A DNA stretch of 7,215 nucleotides. Origin: Nitriliruptoraceae bacterium (lineage in GTDB: Bacteria; Actinomycetota; Nitriliruptoria; Nitriliruptorales; Nitriliruptoraceae). Where the stretch lies: NCBI GenBank assembly GCA_007118045.1, contig SKTG01000489.1, forward strand, positions 1 to 7,215, written 5' to 3'. This document shows positions 4,257 through 7,215 of this stretch, piece after piece (within the stretch, counting starts at the first letter, position 1; the number at the start of each line of letters is the position of its first letter). The notes under the pieces were generated by a model. That model saw only the letters and a list, made by a program, of their open reading frames with translations. It was not told the DNA's origin and did no database searches. Position numbers and translations under genes: made by a program.

Positions 4257-5296
4257 CGGGCGCCCACGGGTCGCAGGACGTCGGGCCGGTCCTGGCCGCG
4301 GACGTCGGTCGCACGACCTGTCGCGTCGCGCGGTTCGACGACGGTCACCGCACGCGATCCCTCGCGGACGCGGGCGGCTGGAGCCTCGCTGACCCCGCCG
4401 GGGTCGACGGGGTCAGCGAGGTCCTCCTGCGCGCCACCGCCGGTCTGCTCGAGGAGCACGAGACGCCGGCCGCCATCGGCGTCGGGACGACCGGTGCCGC
4501 GCAGGACGCCGCCGCGGGTCGCGCGCTCGCAGAACGGCTCCAGCGCCGCATGCCGACCACGGACGTGGTGATCGCCAGCGACGTGGTCACCGCCCACGTC
4601 GGCGGGCTGGCCGGAGCGCCGGGGGTGCTGACGATCGCGGGAACGGGGGCGGTGGCGCTGGCCGTGACCCCGGCCGGGACCTCGCACGTGGTCGACGGGG
4701 CCGGGTGGCTGCTGGGGGACGCGGGCGCCGGGTCGTCGATCGGCCGGGCCGGGTTGGCTGCGGCGATGCGGTGGTTGGACGGGCGGCTCGGCGGCTCCGA
4801 GGCGCTGGCCGAGGCCGCACGGTCGCGTTTCGGTCCCTTGGCGCGGCTTCCGAGCACGATGCACGCCGAGCCGCGACCCGCACGCACCCTGGCCAGCTTC
4901 GCGCCCGAGGTCGCCACCGCTGCCCGCGCGGGCGACGTCGTAGCGGCCGGGATCTTCGCCGATGCCGTGAGGGAGCTGCTGGAGACCACCCGTGCCGCCG
5001 CGGCGGTCATGGGCGACGTCGAACCGCTGCTCGTGACCTTCGCGGGTGGCCTGTTCGACCTCGACGACCTGGTGGCCGAGCCGCTCGCGGCGGCGGTCAC
5101 CCGTGAACTGCCCCGGGCCATGCTCCACGAGCCGGTCGGAGACGCCATCGACGGCGCCCACCGCTTGGTGGTCGACGGTCCAGGGCTGCACGACCGCCTG
5201 GTGCATCGTTCCCCCGCCACCGGGCGGGGCACCCGGCCGATCACGGATCGGTCGGGTGTGACGGCGCCAGGAGCCCCCGAACCCGAGGAGAGTTGA
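4253..5296 (+). CDS. BadF/BadG-type ATPase, probable N-acetylglucosamine kinase
   Basis: A 347-residue sugar kinase of the ASKHA (actin-like ATPase) fold, expected to phosphorylate an imported amino sugar, probably GlcNAc, in the cytoplasm. Visible motifs: phosphate-1 loop AADVGRTTCRVARFD near 15-29 (Asp17); VGTTGA near 77-82; ASDVVTAHVGG near 108-118, with Asp110 the likely catalytic or sugar-binding acid; phosphate-2 loop LTIAGTGAVALA near 126-137; GAGWLLGDAGAGSSIGR near 149-165, with Ala where the GDEGS motif usually has Glu; and a late TFAGGLFDLDDL adenosine-side motif. After AHRLVV a Pro/Gly/Thr-rich tail of about 45 residues extends past the usual end, and the DNA there forms two hairpins. 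The GTG start overlaps the regulator stop by 4 nt, and GGGGGA is 5 bases upstream. The family is clear; GlcNAc specificity is inferred from the operators and transporter. Confidence 0.88.
   Translation: MTGAHGSQDVGPVLAADVGRTTCRVARFDDGHRTRSLADAGGWSLADPAGVDGVSEVLLRATAGLLEEHETPAAIGVGTTGAAQDAAAGRALAERLQRRMPTTDVVIASDVVTAHVGGLAGAPGVLTIAGTGAVALAVTPAGTSHVVDGAGWLLGDAGAGSSIGRAGLAAAMRWLDGRLGGSEALAEAARSRFGPLARLPSTMHAEPRPARTLASFAPEVATAARAGDVVAAGIFADAVRELLETTRAAAAVMGDVEPLLVTFAGGLFDLDDLVAEPLAAAVTRELPRAMLHEPVGDAIDGAHRLVVDGPGLHDRLVHRSPATGRGTRPITDRSGVTAPGAPEPEES
4384..4421. repeat. Perfect 14-bp inverted repeat inside the kinase gene
   Basis: CCTCGCTGACCCCG (4384-4397) and CGGGGTCAGCGAGG (4408-4421) are exact inverted copies around a 10-nt loop, at codons 44-57. 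A competing small hairpin, GACCCC (4391-4396) with GGGGTC (4400-4405) and a 3-nt loop, shares the left arm, so the two folds exclude each other. The encoded peptide (SLADPAGVDGVSE) is not obviously constrained. No T-run follows. Confidence 0.75.
5212..5229. repeat. Hairpin A in the kinase tail, 7 bp
   Basis: CCCCGCC (5212-5218) and GGCGGGG (5223-5229) pair around the loop ACCG. It is the first of a tandem pair just upstream of the binding-protein cistron. Confidence 0.65.
5230..5258. repeat. Hairpin B in the kinase tail, 12 bp with one G-U pair
   Basis: CACCCGGCCGAT (5230-5241) pairs with ATCGGTCGGGTG (5247-5258) around CACGG; one position is a G-U wobble in RNA. It follows hairpin A with no gap and ends 40 bases before the binding-protein ATG. 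There is no T-run, so a simple intrinsic terminator is unlikely; an RNA processing or stability element fits better. Confidence 0.7.
5285..5290 (+). promoter_or_regulatory. Ribosome binding site of the operon's binding-protein gene
   Basis: GAGGAG lies 8 bases before the ATG at 5299, inside the last codons of the kinase gene. It favours this ATG over the in-frame TTG at 5293, which overlaps the kinase stop. Confidence 0.75.
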
Positions 5297-5298
5297 GC

Positions 5299-6612
5299 AT
5301 GCGAGCCCATCGGAAGACGCTCGCCACCGTGACCGCGGTGGCGCTCGTGCTCGTCGCCTGTGGCGACGGCGAGGACGCCACGGACGCGCCGGACGTCGAC
5401 GGCGAGGCGAACGGCGAGGAGGAGGCGGACGCCGCCGACGACGGCGAGGAACGGTCCCTGTCGGTGTGGATCATGCAGCCGGGCAGCGACGAGGTCGAGA
5501 ACATCGTCGGTGACTCGGTCGAGGCCTTCGAGGAGGAGCACGGCAACGTCACCGTGGACCTGCAGTTCGTGCCGTGGGACGCGGCGCACGATCAGTTCGT
5601 GACGGCCATCGGTGGCGGGCAGGTCCCCGACGTCGCCGAGATGGGCAACACCTGGACGCCGGAGTTCGCCGAACTGGGTGGTCTGGCACCGATCGAGGGT
5701 GACATCGACGGTGACTACATCGACAGCATGGTCGACTCCGGCATCGTCGACGGGGAGGCGTACGGCTACCCGTGGTACGCGGGGGCACGAGCGCTCATCT
5801 ACCGCGCGGACGTCTTCGAGGAGCTGGGTCTGGAAGCTCCCACCGACTGGGACGAGCTGTTCGAGGTCGGCGAGACGATCGAGGCCGAGACGGACATGGA
5901 CCCGATCAACGTCGCGGGCAACTACGTCCACATGCAAGCCCCGATGGTCTGGCACGCCGGTGGTGACATCGCCGTCGAGGAGAACGGCACCTGGAGCGCC
6001 AACGTCGACTCCGAGGAAGGGCGAGCAGCGTTCGAGGCCTACGCCGAGCTGTTCGAGCGCGGCTGGTCGCCGGAGGGCGCCATCAGCTGGAGCTCGGTCG
6101 ACGTCCGCGAGGCGTTCGCCAACGAGGACAGCGCCATGATGATCGGCGGCGGCTGGGACCTGGCCGCGGCGATCGGCGAGAACCCCGACCTGGAGGGCAA
6201 CGTCGCGACGGAGCTGACACCGGCCGGTCCCGGGGGCAGCCAGGAGGCGTTCGCGGGCGGGAGCCACCTGGTCCAGTTCGCGGAGTCCGACGAGCTCGAG
6301 CTCGGTCGCGAGTTCATCGACCACATGCTGCAGGAGGACGAGGTCACGGAGTTCGCCGAGGCGCTCGGGTTCCTGCCGGGCACCGTCTCCGGAGTGGAGG
6401 CATCCGAGGCATCCGGTGACGATCTCTACGACACCTTCGCCACGCAGATGGTCGAGCACTCGCGCAGCTACCCGTCGACCGGCGCCTGGGGAGCGATCGA
6501 GGGCGATCAGGTCTTCCAGAACGCCATCCAGCAGGTCATGCAGGGTGACCTGACCATCGACGAGGCCGTCGCACAGGTCGACGAGCAGATGAACGACGCG
6601 TTCGCGGACTGA
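5299..6612 (+). CDS. Amino-sugar-type ABC transporter substrate-binding lipoprotein (DasA/NgcE-like)
   Basis: A 437-residue extracellular family 1 solute-binding protein, complete. MRAHRKTLATVTAVALVLVAC is a lipoprotein signal (lipobox LVAC, Cys21), followed by an acidic linker (about 22-52). The binding fold begins with LSVWIMQPGSDEV near 54-66. The block PDVAEMGNTWTPEFAELGGL near 110-129 resembles the pattern I recall from chitobiose/GlcNAc-binding proteins DasA and NgcE (PDVVE-GNT-T). YGYPWYAGARALIYRADVFEELGL near 155-178 and MMIGGGWDLAAAI are further family segments. It should present a chito-oligosaccharide or GlcNAc to the permease encoded next. The ATG at 5299 begins 2 bases after the kinase stop. 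The stop shares one base with the permease ATG. The cistron is flanked on both sides by tandem hairpins. Class and lipidation are firm; the ligand is inferred. Confidence 0.93.
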   Translation: MRAHRKTLATVTAVALVLVACGDGEDATDAPDVDGEANGEEEADAADDGEERSLSVWIMQPGSDEVENIVGDSVEAFEEEHGNVTVDLQFVPWDAAHDQFVTAIGGGQVPDVAEMGNTWTPEFAELGGLAPIEGDIDGDYIDSMVDSGIVDGEAYGYPWYAGARALIYRADVFEELGLEAPTDWDELFEVGETIEAETDMDPINVAGNYVHMQAPMVWHAGGDIAVEENGTWSANVDSEEGRAAFEAYAELFERGWSPEGAISWSSVDVREAFANEDSAMMIGGGWDLAAAIGENPDLEGNVATELTPAGPGGSQEAFAGGSHLVQFAESDELELGREFIDHMLQEDEVTEFAEALGFLPGTVSGVEASEASGDDLYDTFATQMVEHSRSYPSTGAWGAIEGDQVFQNAIQQVMQGDLTIDEAVAQVDEQMNDAFAD

Positions 6613-7215
6613 TGTCCAGCCCCGCTGCCACGACCGGGTCGCACCACGGGGGTCCCTCCCGTGGTGAGCCCGGCGTGGACGGGACGCCGCCGGCGACGAC
6701 CGGCGGCGTCCGTCGCTTCACCCGCCAGTGGTTCGACACCCGGGCCCTGCCCTGGCTGCTGCTCGCGCCTGCACTGCTGCTGATCTTCGGGCTCGTCGGT
6801 TACCCGGTGATCCGAACGTTCTACCTGTCGTTCCACGACGCCGGCCTGGCAGCGCTGGTGAGCGGCGAGATGGACTTCGTCGGGCTCGAGCACTACCGCG
6901 AGATCGTCGGTGACGCCCACCTGCGGCGGGTGTTCCTGGTCACCGTGGTCTTCGGCCTGGCCTGCGTCGCCGCCACGATGGTGCTCGGCGTCGCGGTCGC
7001 GCTGCTGCTCAACCGTCCCTTCAAGGGCAGGTGGGTGCTCGGCGTGGTCGTGCTGCTGCCCTGGGCCATGCCCCGTGTGGCCGCGGCGACCGTCTGGCAG
7101 TGGCTGTTCCACGACCAGTACGGGCTGGTGAACTGGGTGCTGGTCCGTCTCGGTCTGGACGGCTTCGACGGCTACTCCTGGTTCATCTCGCCGCTACCGG
7201 CGTTCTTCGCGATCG
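6612..7215 (+). CDS. Sugar ABC transporter permease, MalF/DasB-type (3' end beyond window)
   Basis: An integral membrane subunit of a carbohydrate ABC importer; 201 residues are visible of an expected 310-340. Residues 1-45 are a Gly/Pro/Thr-rich cytoplasmic extension with little conservation expected. The first membrane helix is about 46-67 (LPWLLLAPALLLIFGLVGYPV), followed by YLSFHDA and an exported loop with FVGLEHYREIV near 89-99. A second helix spans about 107-134 and a third about 140-163, with LLPWAMPRVAAATVWQWLF, a typical block of this family. The EAA loop that contacts the ATPase lies beyond the window. The ATG at 6612 overlaps the binding-protein stop by one base (TGATG) and has no Shine-Dalgarno, so coupled translation is likely. 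An in-frame GTG at 6675 with GGTGAG six bases upstream is the alternative, giving a shorter N-terminus. A second permease probably follows. Confidence 0.92.
   Translation, partial: MSSPAATTGSHHGGPSRGEPGVDGTPPATTGGVRRFTRQWFDTRALPWLLLAPALLLIFGLVGYPVIRTFYLSFHDAGLAALVSGEMDFVGLEHYREIVGDAHLRRVFLVTVVFGLACVAATMVLGVAVALLLNRPFKGRWVLGVVVLLPWAMPRVAAATVWQWLFHDQYGLVNWVLVRLGLDGFDGYSWFISPLPAFFAI
6642..6666. repeat. Hairpin C at the permease start, 9 bp
   Basis: CACCACGGG (6642-6650) pairs perfectly with CCCGTGGTG (6658-6666) around GGTCCCT; a G-U and a G-C pair can extend it inward. It begins 29 bases after the binding-protein stop. Its right arm covers part of the GGTGAG that would serve the alternative GTG start at 6675. 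Confidence 0.7.
6678..6714. repeat. Hairpin D at the permease start, 12 bp perfect, extendable
   Basis: GGACGCCGCCGG (6682-6693) pairs exactly with CCGGCGGCGTCC (6700-6711) around CGACGA. Three further pairs (6678-6680 with 6712-6714) form if G6681 bulges. It follows hairpin C by 11 bases and lies in codons for the disordered permease N-terminus. Confidence 0.75.

Noticed and set aside
4345..6459. Very long minus-strand open frame (704 codons) opposite the kinase and binding-protein genes
   Set aside because: It is a high-GC antisense artefact: the translation is low-complexity without recognisable domains, while the plus strand here encodes two clear protein families with RBSs.

Overview
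The window looks like a piece of a high-GC actinobacterial chromosome. GC is visibly around 70%, Shine-Dalgarno sequences are purine-rich, several starts are GTG, neighbouring genes overlap by 1-11 nt, and there are lipoprotein solute-binding proteins and a GntR/HutC regulator. The exported proteins are unusually acidic, with linkers about half Asp/Glu, which fits a salt-adapted lineage such as the Nitriliruptoria (inference; no marker gene is present). I see no rRNA, tRNA, CRISPR array, transposase or phage structural gene.

Layout. (1) 1-918, minus: the first 306 residues of a lipoprotein sugar- or polyol-binding protein whose gene runs off the left edge. (2) 919-1232: a divergent intergenic region with a palindrome touching the binding-protein RBS and a 10/11 inverted repeat. 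(3) 1233-1781, plus: a small cytoplasmic poly-gamma-glutamate-hydrolase-like zinc enzyme. (4) 1820-3161, minus: a two-gene unit of a lipoprotein ComEC/Rec2-type metallo-beta-lactamase-fold protein and a DUF3006-like protein overlapping it by 11 nt. (5) 3162-3527: a divergent regulatory region with two tandem GC-rich hairpins and two sites resembling the DasR/NagR (dre) operator. (6) 3528-7215, plus: a tight operon of a HutC-type GntR regulator, a BadF/BadG-type N-acetylglucosamine-kinase-like protein, a lipoprotein sugar-binding protein resembling chitobiose/GlcNAc-binding proteins, and the first 201 residues of a MalF-type permease cut by the right edge.

Working model for the operon: the binding protein captures an amino sugar or chito-oligosaccharide, the permeases import it, the kinase phosphorylates it, and the regulator senses the phosphorylated product through its UTRA domain and releases the dre-like operators at 3345-3360 and 3481-3496. 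These centres are 136 bp apart, close to 13 helical turns. The operator match and the gene content support the same substrate class independently.

The least expected feature is RNA structure. The binding-protein cistron (5299-6612) is flanked by two pairs of strong potential hairpins lying inside coding sequence, in the low-complexity C-terminal tail of the kinase (5212-5258) and the disordered N-terminus of the permease (6642-6714). This resembles segmental mRNA stabilisation, but here it would be encoded within the neighbouring genes. A further perfect 14-bp inverted repeat lies early in the kinase gene. No clearly new multi-gene system is evident.
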